Positions 47,213-56,263 of a stretch of 64,000 nucleotides of DNA are shown in pieces. Below the pieces are notes generated by a model. It saw only the letters and a program-made list of their open reading frames with translations, had not been told where the DNA came from and searched no databases. Numbering within the stretch: position 1 is the first letter of the stretch; each line of letters opens with the position of its first letter. Origin of the DNA: Bosea sp. RAC05 (GTDB taxonomy: Bacteria; Pseudomonadota; Alphaproteobacteria; Rhizobiales; Beijerinckiaceae); contig NZ_CP016464.1 in the NCBI RefSeq assembly GCF_001713455.1, positions 4,202,001-4,266,000 on the forward strand. Reading direction: 5' to 3'. The position numbers were made by a program, and so were the translations under genes.

Positions 47213-47449
47213 TCAGCCCATGAACATGAAGGGAATGGTGGCGTTGGCCTGGGCGCGCGCCTCGGCGACGATCGACAGGCGCGGCCCACGGCCGGCCGGA
47301 CGAACGACCCTCTGAACCAGCGCGACGACGAGGAAGAAGGGCATCGACAGGGCGGTCAGCCGCCGGCACATCCGCCGGTCGGATTCCAGGGATTTCGCCC
47401 GGCGAACATGGTCTTGCTCCGAGTGGCGCGCCGTGAACTGCATGGTCAT
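47213..47449 (-). CDS. pufQ: PufQ family protein
   Basis: Small membrane protein (78 aa) at the PufQ position between bchZ and pufB; PufQ promotes bacteriochlorophyll delivery to the puf products. It has a basic N-terminal part, one helix (LTALSMPFFLVVALVQRVV) and the ending IVAEARAQANATIPFMFMG, which resembles the C-terminal pattern of PufQ proteins as I recall it. ATG 47449 has GGGGAG eight bases upstream; the longer frame from 47536 lacks this. Divergent in sequence from Rhodobacter PufQ, so the call relies on position, size and C-terminus. Confidence 0.8.
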   Translation of the reverse strand: MTMQFTARHSEQDHVRRAKSLESDRRMCRRLTALSMPFFLVVALVQRVVRPAGRGPRLSIVAEARAQANATIPFMFMG

Positions 47450-47532
47450 GGTCGTGTTCTCCCCTTGGAAGGCTGTTCTGGTTGGCGAGGCGGCCGAAGG
47501 CCCCTCGCGGCGTCGAGTCAGGGCGAGGCTCG

Positions 47533-48984
47533 TCATGCGAGAGCTCCTTCCCGGCTGGCGACGCTGTCGAGATGGTCGGGCTGGACGCGCTCGGCGCCGT
47601 CGCGGCGGGCGCGCGCCTCGGCGGCGTCGCGCAGGCGCTTGGCGGCGGAAATCCGCACCAGCACCGGCTGGCGCTCCAGGCAGTCCTCGAGCAGCACCTT
47701 GGCCTCTTCCGACCAGGGCAGCTCGCGATGCAGGCGCGCGGGCGTCGCCTCGACGGCGTCCATCTGCGTGCCCAGCGGCAGGATGTGGAAGAGCGCGTCG
47801 AACAGCGCGTTGCAGACCTCCTGAACCAGGTAGGTCGCGCCCGCATAGCCCATGAACGGCGTGCCGGTGTGCCGGCGGATCACGGCGCCGGGGAAGGAGG
47901 CGGGAATGTAGATCCCGCGCCCGCCGGCCTCGGCCATGTACATGCGCTCGTTGAACGAGCCGAACAGCACGAGCGGCGGCTTCTCCTTGAGCGAGGCGCG
48001 CACCGCGTCGTTGTCGGATTTCTGGCCCGCGCAGCGCGAGGCCGAGAAGGTGCAGGGCAGCCCCATCTCGGTCTCGAGGAAGTGGCGGATGCCGCGCGCA
48101 TAGGTCTCGTTGGCGACGATGGCGAAGGAAGCCGTGCCGAAGAAATCCTGCGTCACCGAGCGCCAGAGATCCCAGAGCGGCTTGATCGTCGTGTGCTTCT
48201 CGCGCTCGATGAAGGGCTCGGGGTCGAGCCCGAGCAGCTCGCCCAGCGAGCGCAGGAAGGCGGTGGTCGAATGCAGCCCGATCGGCGCCTGCAGATAGGG
48301 CCGCTCGAGCGCCTCGCAGAGCAGCCGGCCATATTCACGATAAAGGCAGACATTGACCTCGGCATCGGCCAGGCGCTGCACCTGCGCGAGATGCGACCCG
48401 AGCGGGAAGGTCATGTGGACCTCGGCGCCGATGCCCTCGATCAGGCGGCGCACCTCGGCGAGGTCGGAGGGCATGTTGAACATGCCATAGGCCGGGCCGA
48501 TGATGTTGACCTTGGGCTTCGCGCCCTCCTTGCGGGGCTTGGCCTTGGGCACGATGCCGCGCTTGGCGCCGTATTCGCCCCAGAGCCAGAACAGCGCGCG
48601 GTCGGCGCATTGCCACTGGTCCTCGTCGATCGTGCGCGGCAGGAAGCGCTGGATGTTGGTGCCTTCCGGCGTCACGCCGCCGCCGATCATCTCGGCGATC
48701 GAACCGGTGACGACCACGCTCGGCAGATGCGGATCGAGCACGGCATTGGCGCGCTTCATAGCGCCTTCGGTCCCGTGCTGGCCGAGTTCCTCCTCGGCGA
48801 GGCCGGTCACGACGATCGGCAGCTCGTGCGGCGGCAGCGCGTCGGTGTAATGCAGCACCGATGTCACCGGCAGGTTCTCGCAGCCGACCGGGCCGTCGAT
48901 GACGACCTGCAGGCCCTTGATGGCGCAGAAGACGTAGACCGCCCCCCAATAGCCCCCGGCCCTGTCGTGATCCTGGATCAGCAT
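47533..48984 (-). CDS. bchZ: Chlorophyllide a reductase subunit Z
   Basis: Catalytic subunit (483 aa) of the nitrogenase-like chlorophyllide a reductase (BchXYZ) that reduces ring B. Family features: [42 protein letters not shown] with a cluster-ligand Cys, [13 protein letters not shown] and [21 protein letters not shown]. Start ATG 48984 overlaps the bchY stop (TGATG); the longer frame upstream is a shadow of bchY. Confidence 0.96.
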   Translation of the reverse strand: MLIQDHDRAGGYWGAVYVFCAIKGLQVVIDGPVGCENLPVTSVLHYTDALPPHELPIVVTGLAEEELGQHGTEGAMKRANAVLDPHLPSVVVTGSIAEMIGGGVTPEGTNIQRFLPRTIDEDQWQCADRALFWLWGEYGAKRGIVPKAKPRKEGAKPKVNIIGPAYGMFNMPSDLAEVRRLIEGIGAEVHMTFPLGSHLAQVQRLADAEVNVCLYREYGRLLCEALERPYLQAPIGLHSTTAFLRSLGELLGLDPEPFIEREKHTTIKPLWDLWRSVTQDFFGTASFAIVANETYARGIRHFLETEMGLPCTFSASRCAGQKSDNDAVRASLKEKPPLVLFGSFNERMYMAEAGGRGIYIPASFPGAVIRRHTGTPFMGYAGATYLVQEVCNALFDALFHILPLGTQMDAVEATPARLHRELPWSEEAKVLLEDCLERQPVLVRISAAKRLRDAAEARARRDGAERVQPDHLDSVASREGALA

Positions 48985-50522
48985 CACGGAATCTCCTCGG
49001 CCGCCGCCTTCGCCTTGGCGGCGCGGCGGGCGAACTTCTCGCGGAAATCGGGATGCAGCTGCGGCGTGTCCTGCCAGGTACCGGCGGTGTCGCCCTCGCC
49101 GACGCCGGCGAAGAAGGCCTTCATCGCGTCCATGCGGCCCTTGTTGCCGATGGCGGCGTTGACGACCTGGGCGAGCGAGCCGGCGCCGGCGGGCCCGAAG
49201 AGCGGCCGCGCCGAGATCAGGTTGGTGAAGTAGAGCGCGGGGATGCCGAGCTGCTTGGCCTTCTGCACCACCGGCGTGGTGCCGATCGCGAGATCGGGCT
49301 GGAACTCGGCCATCGCCGCCAGATCCTGCTCGAGCGTCGCGCGGAAATTGACCATCACGCCGCGTGCCGCCAGCCACTCGCGGTCGGGCTCCGACCAGGG
49401 CGTGCGCGGGCAGGCGGTGCCGACATAGCGCAGATCGGCGCCGCTCTCGACGAGCAGCCGCGCCACCAGAAGCTCCGAGCCTTCATAGCCCGAGAGCGTG
49501 ATCCGGCCGGTGATCGGCATCGCCGAGAGCGCGCCGCGGATCGCCGGGACCAGCCGGTTCTGCGCCGCCTCGACCAGGGGCTTCGCCACACCGCAGGCCT
49601 CGCCGATCGCCGACAGCCAGGCGACCGTGCCCTCGACGCCGACCGGGCCGGAGCCGACGATGCTGCGCCCGGCCGCTTCGAACTCGCGGATGGAGGCCGT
49701 GTAGAAGGGGTGGATCGCCGCGACGACCGCGCAGTCGAGCGCCGCATAGAGCTCGCGCCATTCCCGCGTCGGCACGACCGGGCCGGCCGCCAGGCCCAGG
49801 GGCTCGAGCATCATGCCGATGCCGACGGGGTCGGCCGGGAACATCTCGCCGAGCAGGGTGACCGTCGGGCGCTCCGCCTTGCCGGCGCGCGGTGCCTGGA
49901 CCGGGCCGGCCTCGGCCTCCTTGCGAGCATAAGCCAGCATGGCGCCCGCCAGCACGTCCTTGGCCTCGGCATGGGTCGGCACGCCGAAGCCCGGCACGTC
50001 GATCCCGATGATGCGGACGCCGTTGATCTCCTTGGGCAGGAGCCGCAGCGGCACGCCGGAGGCCGAGGGCACGCAGAGATTGGTGACGACGATGGTGTCG
50101 TAGAGCGCGGGGTCGGCCAGCTTGAACACCGCCTCGCGGATGTCCTCGAACAGCTTGCCGGTGACCAGCGTCTCGGAATTGAACGGCACATAGCCGACCG
50201 AGCGCCGCGCGCCATAGAAATGCGAGGTGAAGGTCAGCCCGTAGACGCAGCAGGCCGAGCCCGACAGCACCGTCGCGGTGCGCCGCATCCGCAGGCCTAC
50301 CCGCAGAGAGCCGAAGGCCGGGCACATGCTCTGCGGCTTGTCGTGGGGCCCGACGGGGTAGTCCTTGGCGAAGCGCTCCAGCATCTCGGCATTGCCGGCC
50401 GCGGTGGCCGCGCTGCGCATCGCTTCCTGGCCGGAATGGCAGCCGAGCCCGTCACCTTTCGTCGCCGCCGCGTTGATCGCAGGGGCGGAGGCGGCGTCGG
50501 GCAGGGGCTGATGCACGGTCAT
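48984..50522 (-). CDS. bchY: Chlorophyllide a reductase subunit Y
   Basis: Second catalytic subunit (512 aa) of chlorophyllide a reductase. It shows [20 protein letters not shown] and [30 protein letters not shown] (in two segments) with the cluster-ligand cysteines, and [14 protein letters not shown]. Start ATG 50522 ([12 protein letters not shown]) lies 8 bp after the bchX stop; the frame is open for 22 more codons inside bchX. Stop overlaps bchZ. Confidence 0.96.
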   Translation of the reverse strand: MTVHQPLPDAASAPAINAAATKGDGLGCHSGQEAMRSAATAAGNAEMLERFAKDYPVGPHDKPQSMCPAFGSLRVGLRMRRTATVLSGSACCVYGLTFTSHFYGARRSVGYVPFNSETLVTGKLFEDIREAVFKLADPALYDTIVVTNLCVPSASGVPLRLLPKEINGVRIIGIDVPGFGVPTHAEAKDVLAGAMLAYARKEAEAGPVQAPRAGKAERPTVTLLGEMFPADPVGIGMMLEPLGLAAGPVVPTREWRELYAALDCAVVAAIHPFYTASIREFEAAGRSIVGSGPVGVEGTVAWLSAIGEACGVAKPLVEAAQNRLVPAIRGALSAMPITGRITLSGYEGSELLVARLLVESGADLRYVGTACPRTPWSEPDREWLAARGVMVNFRATLEQDLAAMAEFQPDLAIGTTPVVQKAKQLGIPALYFTNLISARPLFGPAGAGSLAQVVNAAIGNKGRMDAMKAFFAGVGEGDTAGTWQDTPQLHPDFREKFARRAAKAKAAAEEIP

Positions 50523-50530
50523 GATGCGCC

Positions 50531-51547
50531 TCAGACCGCGTCGTAGACGACTTCGAGGGTCGCCTTCTTGAGGGCGGAGGGACCGCACATGTCTTCCAGC
50601 GTGGCGGGCACCAGCACGACATCGCGGCCGGTGCTTTCGCTCGAGAACAGGGAGAGCAGCGCGTCCTGCGTCAGCGGCGTCGGCCGCACCGGCGGCGCCT
50701 CCGAGACGTTCAGCCCCAGTTCCTCGAACAGCGGCGCCCAGACGTCGCCCGGCCGGCCGATGATCTCGTAATTGGCGCTCTTCTTGCGGATGTCGTCATT
50801 GGCGGGGATGGCGGCGAGAACCGGGATCCCGACCCTGTCGCAGAAGGCCTGCGCCTCGCCCGTGCCGTCATCCTTGTTGATGACCATGCCGGCCACGCCG
50901 ACATTGCCGCCGAGCTTGCGGAAATACTCCACCGCCGAGCAGACATTGTTGGCGACGTAGAGGCTCTGCAGATCGTTGGAGCCGACGACGATGACCTTCT
51001 GGCACATGTCGCGGGCGATCGGCAGGCCGAAGCCGCCGCAGACCACGTCGCCGAGGAAGTCGAGCAGGACGAAGTCGAAGCCCCAGTCGTGGAAGCCGAG
51101 TTTCTCCAGCAACTCGAAGCCGTGGATGATGCCGCGCCCGCCGCAGCCGCGGCCGACCTCCGGCCCGCCGAGCTCCATCGCGTAGACGCCGTCGCGCTTG
51201 AAGCAGACATCGCCGATCTTGACGTCCTCGCCCGCCGCCTTCTTGCGCGAGGAGGTCTCGATGATCGTCGGGCAGGCCTTGCCGCCGAACAGCAGCGAGG
51301 TGGTGTCGGACTTCGGATCGCAGCCGATCAGCAGCACCTTCTTGCCCTGCTGGGCCATCATGTAGCTGAGATTGGCGAGCGTGAAGGATTTGCCGATGCC
51401 GCCCTTGCCGTAGATCGCGATGATCTGCGTCTCCTTGGTCGGGGCGGTCGTGACGACCGCGTCCTGCGGCTGGGCGGCCTCGTCGCGCAGGCGTGCGGCC
51501 ATGGCGGCGGCGGGCGAAGGGACGGGATTGCGAATCTGGATGTTCAC
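50531..51547 (-). CDS. bchX: Chlorophyllide a reductase iron protein subunit X
   Basis: NifH-like ATPase (338 aa) donating electrons to BchYZ. P-loop [14 protein letters not shown] (46-59), GCDPKSDTTSLLFGG, and the bridging 4Fe-4S cysteines in EVGRGCGGRGIIHG and [14 protein letters not shown]. The start codon is GTG 51547, overlapping the bchC stop (GTGA), consistent with the conserved bchCXYZ coupling. The N terminus is about 35 residues longer than that of BchL, as usual. Confidence 0.96.
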   Translation of the reverse strand: MNIQIRNPVPSPAAAMAARLRDEAAQPQDAVVTTAPTKETQIIAIYGKGGIGKSFTLANLSYMMAQQGKKVLLIGCDPKSDTTSLLFGGKACPTIIETSSRKKAAGEDVKIGDVCFKRDGVYAMELGGPEVGRGCGGRGIIHGFELLEKLGFHDWGFDFVLLDFLGDVVCGGFGLPIARDMCQKVIVVGSNDLQSLYVANNVCSAVEYFRKLGGNVGVAGMVINKDDGTGEAQAFCDRVGIPVLAAIPANDDIRKKSANYEIIGRPGDVWAPLFEELGLNVSEAPPVRPTPLTQDALLSLFSSESTGRDVVLVPATLEDMCGPSALKKATLEVVYDAV

Positions 51548-52476
51548 GAGCAGGCACTCCAGTCCAGGATCATTTTGAGGCAGGACGGATCGCTGAAAGC
51601 GGTGCGATAGGCGGCCGGCGCGTCATTGGCGGGTGCGCTGTGGGTGATGAGCCCATCCAGCGAGAGCCGCCCGTCGGCGATCAGCGCCATGACGATGTCG
51701 AGGTCGGCCTGGCGCCATTCGGCGGCGACGCGCAGCCGCGCCTCGCGCATGAAGGCCGGTGGGAAGGAAAAGGCGATCGGCTGGTCGTAGAAGCCCGCGA
51801 GCACAATCTCGCCCTGGGGCGCCAGCCTTGCGATCAGCGTGTCCAGCAGCGAGGCGTCGCCGCTGACGTCGCAGATGACGCGGTAGTCCTTGCGGGCATC
51901 GGCCTCGGCGGAGACGACCGCGTAGCCTTGTGCCGGCGTCGCCCGCAGCAAGTTGCTTTCCCAGACGACCGGCTGGCCGCCACGGGCGAGAACGAGCCGG
52001 GCGAGCAGACGCCCGAGCACACCATGGCCGATGATCAGTTCGGGAAGCGCGCCGCCGGCCAGCGCATGCTGGGCCGTGGCCGCGAGCGCCAGCAGCACGC
52101 CGGACGGGCCGAGCGCCTCGGGGATCGGGACGGCCTTCGCCCCGGGCACGACGAGATGGGAGGAGGCGCCGCCGAACAGGCCGCGCGCCGCCTTGAAACC
52201 GCGGGAGCCAGGCACGAAGACGAGATCGCCGACGCTGCGCCCCGAGGCGTCGCCGGCCTGGATCACCCGGCCGACCGATTCGTAGCCCGGCACCAGCGGA
52301 TAGCCCATGCCCGGAAAGGGCGGCATCCGGCCCGACCAGAGCAGGCGCTCAGTGCCCGTCGAAATCCCGCTCCACTGGGTGGCGACGACGACGTCCTCAG
52401 GCCCGGCGGCGACGAGCTCGAGCTGGCTCAGGACCAGATGCTCGGGCCTTTCGACGAGGACTGCCAGCGCATGCAT
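51544..52476 (-). CDS. bchC: Bacteriochlorophyllide a dehydrogenase
   Basis: Zn-independent alcohol dehydrogenase-like enzyme (310 aa) oxidising the 3-hydroxyethyl group to acetyl in the last steps before esterification. The sequence begins MHALAVLVERPEHLVLSQL and contains GTERLLWSGRMPPFPGMGYPLVPGYESVG (two segments) and a Rossmann part with IIGHGVLGRLLARLVLARGG. Start ATG 52476; an upstream in-frame start at 52509 adds 11 residues lacking similarity. Two perfect PpsR-type motifs precede it. Confidence 0.95.
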   Translation of the reverse strand: MHALAVLVERPEHLVLSQLELVAAGPEDVVVATQWSGISTGTERLLWSGRMPPFPGMGYPLVPGYESVGRVIQAGDASGRSVGDLVFVPGSRGFKAARGLFGGASSHLVVPGAKAVPIPEALGPSGVLLALAATAQHALAGGALPELIIGHGVLGRLLARLVLARGGQPVVWESNLLRATPAQGYAVVSAEADARKDYRVICDVSGDASLLDTLIARLAPQGEIVLAGFYDQPIAFSFPPAFMREARLRVAAEWRQADLDIVMALIADGRLSLDGLITHSAPANDAPAAYRTAFSDPSCLKMILDWSACS

Positions 52477-52531
52477 CGGAGCACTTTCGAGGTCGGGAGC
52501 CGGCCGCACTGGCCAGGGTCCATCGCCTGAG

Positions 52532-52549
52532 TGTCAAGCTATCGGAACA
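52532..52549. promoter_or_regulatory. PpsR/CrtJ-type operator (bchC promoter, proximal)
   Basis: TGTCAAGCTATCGGAACA: perfect TGT-N12-ACA motif 56 bp upstream of the bchC start. Confidence 0.65.
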
Positions 52550-52557
52550 AAGAGATG

Positions 52558-52575
52558 TGTCAATGTTAAATTACA
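52558..52575. promoter_or_regulatory. PpsR/CrtJ-type operator (bchC promoter, distal)
   Basis: TGTCAATGTTAAATTACA: perfect motif, 26 bp (start to start) from the proximal site. Its left arm reads TTGACA on the minus strand, a possible -35 for bchC. In Rhodobacter the bchC promoter has the same paired CrtJ sites. Confidence 0.7.
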
Positions 52576-52584
52576 CATCGCCTG

Positions 52585-53751
52585 TCAGGCGACGCGGGCG
52601 GTCATGCCGCCGGTCAGCAGCGGCCGCCGGGTCCGCAGCGTCCGGATCTCGGTGAAGCCGGCCTCGCGAAGGAAAGCGGTCAGTTCCTCGGGGCTGCGCG
52701 CCCGGCCGCTGCCCATGGCGAGCAGGTAGAAGGCGAAATAGGCTTCCGCCATTCGCCGGGTCTCGGCCGAACCCGCCATCGGCTCGGCGATCAGAAGCGT
52801 TCCGCCGGGTGGCAGGCAGGCGCGAATCCGCGCCAGCAACGCGCGCACGGCCGCGTCGTCGTGATCGTGCAGGACCCGCACCAGCGTCACCAGATCAGCG
52901 CCCCCGGGCAGGGCATCGCGATGCATGTCGCCGCCGAACGTGCTGGCGCGCGGGCCGAGCCCTTCCGCCTCGAAGCGGACCTGCGCCCGCGCCGCCACGG
53001 CCGGCAGGTCGAACAGCGTCAGCGTCGGCGCTTTCGCCTGGGCGGCCACGCGGAGCAGAAAGGCCCCCTCGCCGCCGCCGACGTCGAGGATGCGGCGATG
53101 CTGCGCGAAGTCGTAGGCCGCCAGGATGTCATCGGCGACGAAATGCTGGGACTGCGCCATCAGGGCGCTATAGGCCGCGACCTCGGCCGGAGGCGCCGCC
53201 GCAGGCTGGTCGGCGGTCGCATAGCCCCAGTAGCCCGACAGCGCAGTGGGGCGGCTCTCGCCCCGCAGCAGAGCGAGCGGATCGGCGAGATCGTCATAGA
53301 GCAGTCGGTGATGGGCGATCATGGCGCCGACGCCGGGATTGCCGAGCAGCGCCGCGCCCAGCATGGCGAGCCCGTAGCGTCCGCCGCTGCGACGCTCGAC
53401 CAGGTCGAGCGCAGCCGCGGCCCCGAGCAGACGCTCGGTCGCGCTCTCGGTCATCGCGAGGCGCGGCGCCAGTTCGGCCACGCTGCGCGGCCCCGCTTCG
53501 AGAATGCGGAACAGGTCGAGCTGGACGCAGGCCTGCAGTACCTGCGCATAGACGAAGCCGGCGCAGAGATCGAACAGCGCCTGCGACTGGCGCTGCGCGA
53601 TCGGCTTGGTGAGCGGAAAGGAGGCGGCGAAGCGCTGGAAGCGCGGGCTCGCCACCAGCCGGTTGCGCCATCCCGCCAGCCGGTCGGCCAGCGAGACCGG
53701 CCGGGCCGGTTCCACCACGGGGCCGGCGGCTGGGACCGAGGCCGGGCGCAC
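52585..53751 (-). CDS. crtF: Hydroxyneurosporene/spirilloxanthin O-methyltransferase
   Basis: SAM-dependent methyltransferase (388 aa) that adds the methoxy group to hydroxy-carotenoids in the spheroidene/spirilloxanthin pathway. It has the dimerisation helices of the family (FDLCAGFVYAQVLQACVQLDLF) and the SAM site ILDVGGGEGAFLLRVA near residue 225, followed by LVRVLHDHDDAAVRALLARI. Start is GTG 53751, two bases after the crtE stop. Its end lies next to the paired PpsR motifs that precede bchC. Confidence 0.93.
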   Translation of the reverse strand: MRPASVPAAGPVVEPARPVSLADRLAGWRNRLVASPRFQRFAASFPLTKPIAQRQSQALFDLCAGFVYAQVLQACVQLDLFRILEAGPRSVAELAPRLAMTESATERLLGAAAALDLVERRSGGRYGLAMLGAALLGNPGVGAMIAHHRLLYDDLADPLALLRGESRPTALSGYWGYATADQPAAAPPAEVAAYSALMAQSQHFVADDILAAYDFAQHRRILDVGGGEGAFLLRVAAQAKAPTLTLFDLPAVAARAQVRFEAEGLGPRASTFGGDMHRDALPGGADLVTLVRVLHDHDDAAVRALLARIRACLPPGGTLLIAEPMAGSAETRRMAEAYFAFYLLAMGSGRARSPEELTAFLREAGFTEIRTLRTRRPLLTGGMTARVA

Positions 53752-53753
53752 GG

Positions 53754-54623
53754 TCAGGCCGCGCGGCGCTGCAGGCTCTCGGGCAGGAAGCTCTTGGCCG
53801 TGAGGCCGATCAGCGTTCCCAGATCCTGGCGGCCGGGGCAGGCCGGGATCGCGGCGATCGCCTCCAGCACGAGCGCGTCGAGATGCGCGATCGCGGGGCC
53901 GAGCCCATAGGCCGAGGCGTAGTTGGGGCGCAGATGCGCCGCGTCCTGGCCGCAGGGCTTGCCGAGCTCCTGGGGCGTCGCGGCGACGTCGCGGATGTCG
54001 TCGGCGACCTGGAAGGCCTCGCCGAGCTTTTCCCCGAGCCAGCGCCAGTCCTGATGCGCGACGCCGGCCGCCGCGGCGCCCGCCATGGTCGCGCCGGCAA
54101 ACAGCGCGCCCGTCTTGGCCTGGTGGTAGAGCGCGCAGTCGATCGTAGCCTCCGATTCCCAGGCCTGCCCGGCGACGATGCCGCCGCGGCTGCCGACGGC
54201 GGCGCTGACGACCCGCACCAGGGTCGCCAGGCTCTGCGGCTGGCGGGCCGCGGCTTCGGCCAGCGTCTCGAAGGCGAGCACGATCAGCGCATCGCCGGCC
54301 AGCACCGCCAGCGGCTCGCCGTAGGCCTTGTGGACCGAGGCCTTGCCGCGCCGCATCGCGGCGTCGTCGAAGCAGGGCAGATCGTCATGCACCAGCGAGG
54401 CGCAATGCAGGAACTCGATGGCGGCCGCCGCCGCATTCGCGATGCCGGGGTCCGGATCACCGCAGGCCCTCGCGACGGCCAGCGTCAGGCGCGGCCTGAT
54501 CCGCGCCCCACCGGGGAACACCGCGTGGCGCATCGCCTGGGCGAGCAGCGGCGGACAGTTCTGCAGATGGGCGGCGGCGATGGCGGCGTCGAGGGTCTGT
54601 TCGATCCGTGTCCCGGTATCCAT
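53754..54623 (-). CDS. crtE: Geranylgeranyl diphosphate synthase
   Basis: Prenyltransferase (289 aa) making GGPP for carotenoids and the bacteriochlorophyll tail. The two Asp-rich motifs are clear: LVHDDLPCFDDAAMRRGKAS near residue 85 and QVADDIRDVAATPQELGK near residue 210. ATG 54623 with AGGGGG six bases upstream is preferred over the adjacent GTG at 54626. First gene of the leftward crt-bch-puf superoperon; divergent from crtD with PpsR-type motifs between them. Confidence 0.95.
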   Translation of the reverse strand: MDTGTRIEQTLDAAIAAAHLQNCPPLLAQAMRHAVFPGGARIRPRLTLAVARACGDPDPGIANAAAAAIEFLHCASLVHDDLPCFDDAAMRRGKASVHKAYGEPLAVLAGDALIVLAFETLAEAAARQPQSLATLVRVVSAAVGSRGGIVAGQAWESEATIDCALYHQAKTGALFAGATMAGAAAAGVAHQDWRWLGEKLGEAFQVADDIRDVAATPQELGKPCGQDAAHLRPNYASAYGLGPAIAHLDALVLEAIAAIPACPGRQDLGTLIGLTAKSFLPESLQRRAA

Positions 54624-54644
54624 CACGATCCCCCTGTGAATGAA

Positions 54645-54662
54645 CGTTCTTCCAAATTGACA
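54645..54662. promoter_or_regulatory. PpsR/CrtJ-type operator, imperfect (crtE/crtD)
   Basis: CGTTCTTCCAAATTGACA: TGT-N12-ACA with the first base changed. Right arm contains TTGACA, a possible -35 towards crtD. It is 25 bp (start to start) from a perfect site. Confidence 0.45.
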
Positions 54663-54669
54663 GTCTGTG

Positions 54670-54687
54670 TGTCAATAAGACTGGACA
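54670..54687. promoter_or_regulatory. PpsR/CrtJ-type operator (crtE/crtD)
   Basis: TGTCAATAAGACTGGACA: perfect motif midway between the divergent crtE and crtD starts; on the minus strand its left arm gives TTGACA, a possible -35 for crtE. Confidence 0.65.
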
Positions 54688-54724
54688 GTTGTGACTGTGA
54701 AGTCAACCCGCACGAGGCCGCCGC

Positions 54725-56263
54725 TTGGGCACCCCCCGCATCCTCGTCATCGGCGCCGGCATCGGTGGCCTGGTCTCCGCCCTCTTGCTGGCCGCGCGCG
54801 GCTGCGACGTCACCCTGGTCGAGAAGGCGGCCGCCCCCGGCGGCAAGATGCGCGAGGTTGCGGTCGGCGGCCGCAGGCTGGATGCCGGCCCGACCGTGAT
54901 GACGATGCGCTGGGTCTTCGACCGCATCTTTGACGAGGTCGGCGAGGCACTCGACCGCCATGTCACCTTGACGCCGGCCACGGTGCTGGCCCGACACGCC
55001 TGGAGCGAGACGGAGCGGCTCGATCTCTTCGCCGACCGGAGCGCCTCGGCGCAGGCCGTCGCCGCCTTCGCCGGGCCCGCCGAGGGCCGCAACTACCTCA
55101 CCTTCTGCGATCAGGCGCGCGGCATTCACGATGCGCTGAAGGACAGCTTCATGGCCCGCGAGCGGCCGAGCATGCTCGGGCTGGTGCAGCACATGGGGCT
55201 GGGCGGCCTGCGCCAGCTCTGGGGCGCGAGCCCGTTCGGAACGCTGTGGGATGCGTTGGGCCATGCCTTCCAGGATCAGCGCCTGCGCCAGCTCTTCGGC
55301 CGCTACGCCACCTATTGCGGCTCGTCGCCCTTCGCCGCGCCCGCGACGCTGATGTTGGTCGCCCATGTCGAGCAGGAGGGGGTCTGGCTGGTCGAGGGCG
55401 GCATGCACCGGCTCGCCCGAACCCTGGCCGACCTCGCCACGGCGAAGGGCGCAAAGCTGCGTTACGGCGAGGCCGTCAGCGAGATCCTGATCGAGGGCGG
55501 TCGCGCGGCCGGCGTGCGTCTGGCCAGCGGCGAGACGCTGCGCGCCGACGCGGTCGTCAGCAATGCCGATGTCAACGCCATCGCCGCGGGCCGTTTCGGC
55601 CAGGCCGCCTCCCGCTTCACGAGACCGACCAAGCCCGCCGAGCGCTCGCTGTCGGCCCTGACCTTTGCCGCGGTCGCGCAGACGAACGGCTTTCCGCTGC
55701 ACCGGCACAACGTCTTCTTCTCGCGCGACTACGCCGCCGAGTTCGAGTCGATCTGCCGGCAGGGCCGCCTGCCCGAGGAGCCGACGATCTATGTCTGCGC
55801 ACAGGATCGCGACGAGGCGGGCGCCGCCCCGGCCGGGCCCGAGCGACTGCTCATCCTGGTCAACGCCCCGCCCTGCGGCGACCGCCCCGCCTTTCCGCCC
55901 GAGGAGATCGAGACATGCCTGCGCAGGAGCCTCGCCCGGATGGCGCATTGCGGCCTGGAGATCGCGCTGCAGCGCGAGGCGATGCTGACGACGCAGGCCA
56001 GCGACTGGGAGGCCCTGTTTCCGGCGACGGGCGGCGGCCTCTACGGCCGCTCGACCCACGGCGCGATGGCGAGCTTCAACCGGCCGGGCTCGCGCAGCCG
56101 GCTGCCGGGGCTCTATGGGACGGGGGGCAGCGTCCATCCGGGCCCGGGCGTGCCGATGGTGGCGCTCTCGGGGCTTTTGGCGGCGCAGAGCGTGGTCGCG
56201 GACCTCGCTTCGACGTCACGGTCGCGCCCGGCGGCTATGTCTGGTGGTATGTCGACGCGCTGA
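54725..56263 (+). CDS. crtD: Hydroxyneurosporene (methoxyneurosporene) desaturase
   Basis: FAD-dependent carotenoid 3,4-desaturase (512 aa) of the phytoene-desaturase family. FAD site ILVIGAGIGGLVSALLLAAR at the N terminus, LDAGPTVMTMRWVFDRIF typical of CrtD, and the C-terminal FAD motif GGSVHPGPGVPMVALSG near residue 475. The start codon is TTG 54725, supported by GAGG seven bases upstream; no ATG is available. The last 60 or so bases overlap the conserved N terminus of crtC in another frame. Confidence 0.94.
   Translation: MGTPRILVIGAGIGGLVSALLLAARGCDVTLVEKAAAPGGKMREVAVGGRRLDAGPTVMTMRWVFDRIFDEVGEALDRHVTLTPATVLARHAWSETERLDLFADRSASAQAVAAFAGPAEGRNYLTFCDQARGIHDALKDSFMARERPSMLGLVQHMGLGGLRQLWGASPFGTLWDALGHAFQDQRLRQLFGRYATYCGSSPFAAPATLMLVAHVEQEGVWLVEGGMHRLARTLADLATAKGAKLRYGEAVSEILIEGGRAAGVRLASGETLRADAVVSNADVNAIAAGRFGQAASRFTRPTKPAERSLSALTFAAVAQTNGFPLHRHNVFFSRDYAAEFESICRQGRLPEEPTIYVCAQDRDEAGAAPAGPERLLILVNAPPCGDRPAFPPEEIETCLRRSLARMAHCGLEIALQREAMLTTQASDWEALFPATGGGLYGRSTHGAMASFNRPGSRSRLPGLYGTGGSVHPGPGVPMVALSGLLAAQSVVADLASTSRSRPAAMSGGMSTR

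Noticed and set aside
55246..56190. Long upstream extension of the crtC frame inside crtD
   Set aside because: The extension is Arg/Pro/Gly-rich shadow sequence of crtD with no similarity to CrtC; an overlap of about 1 kb is not credible.
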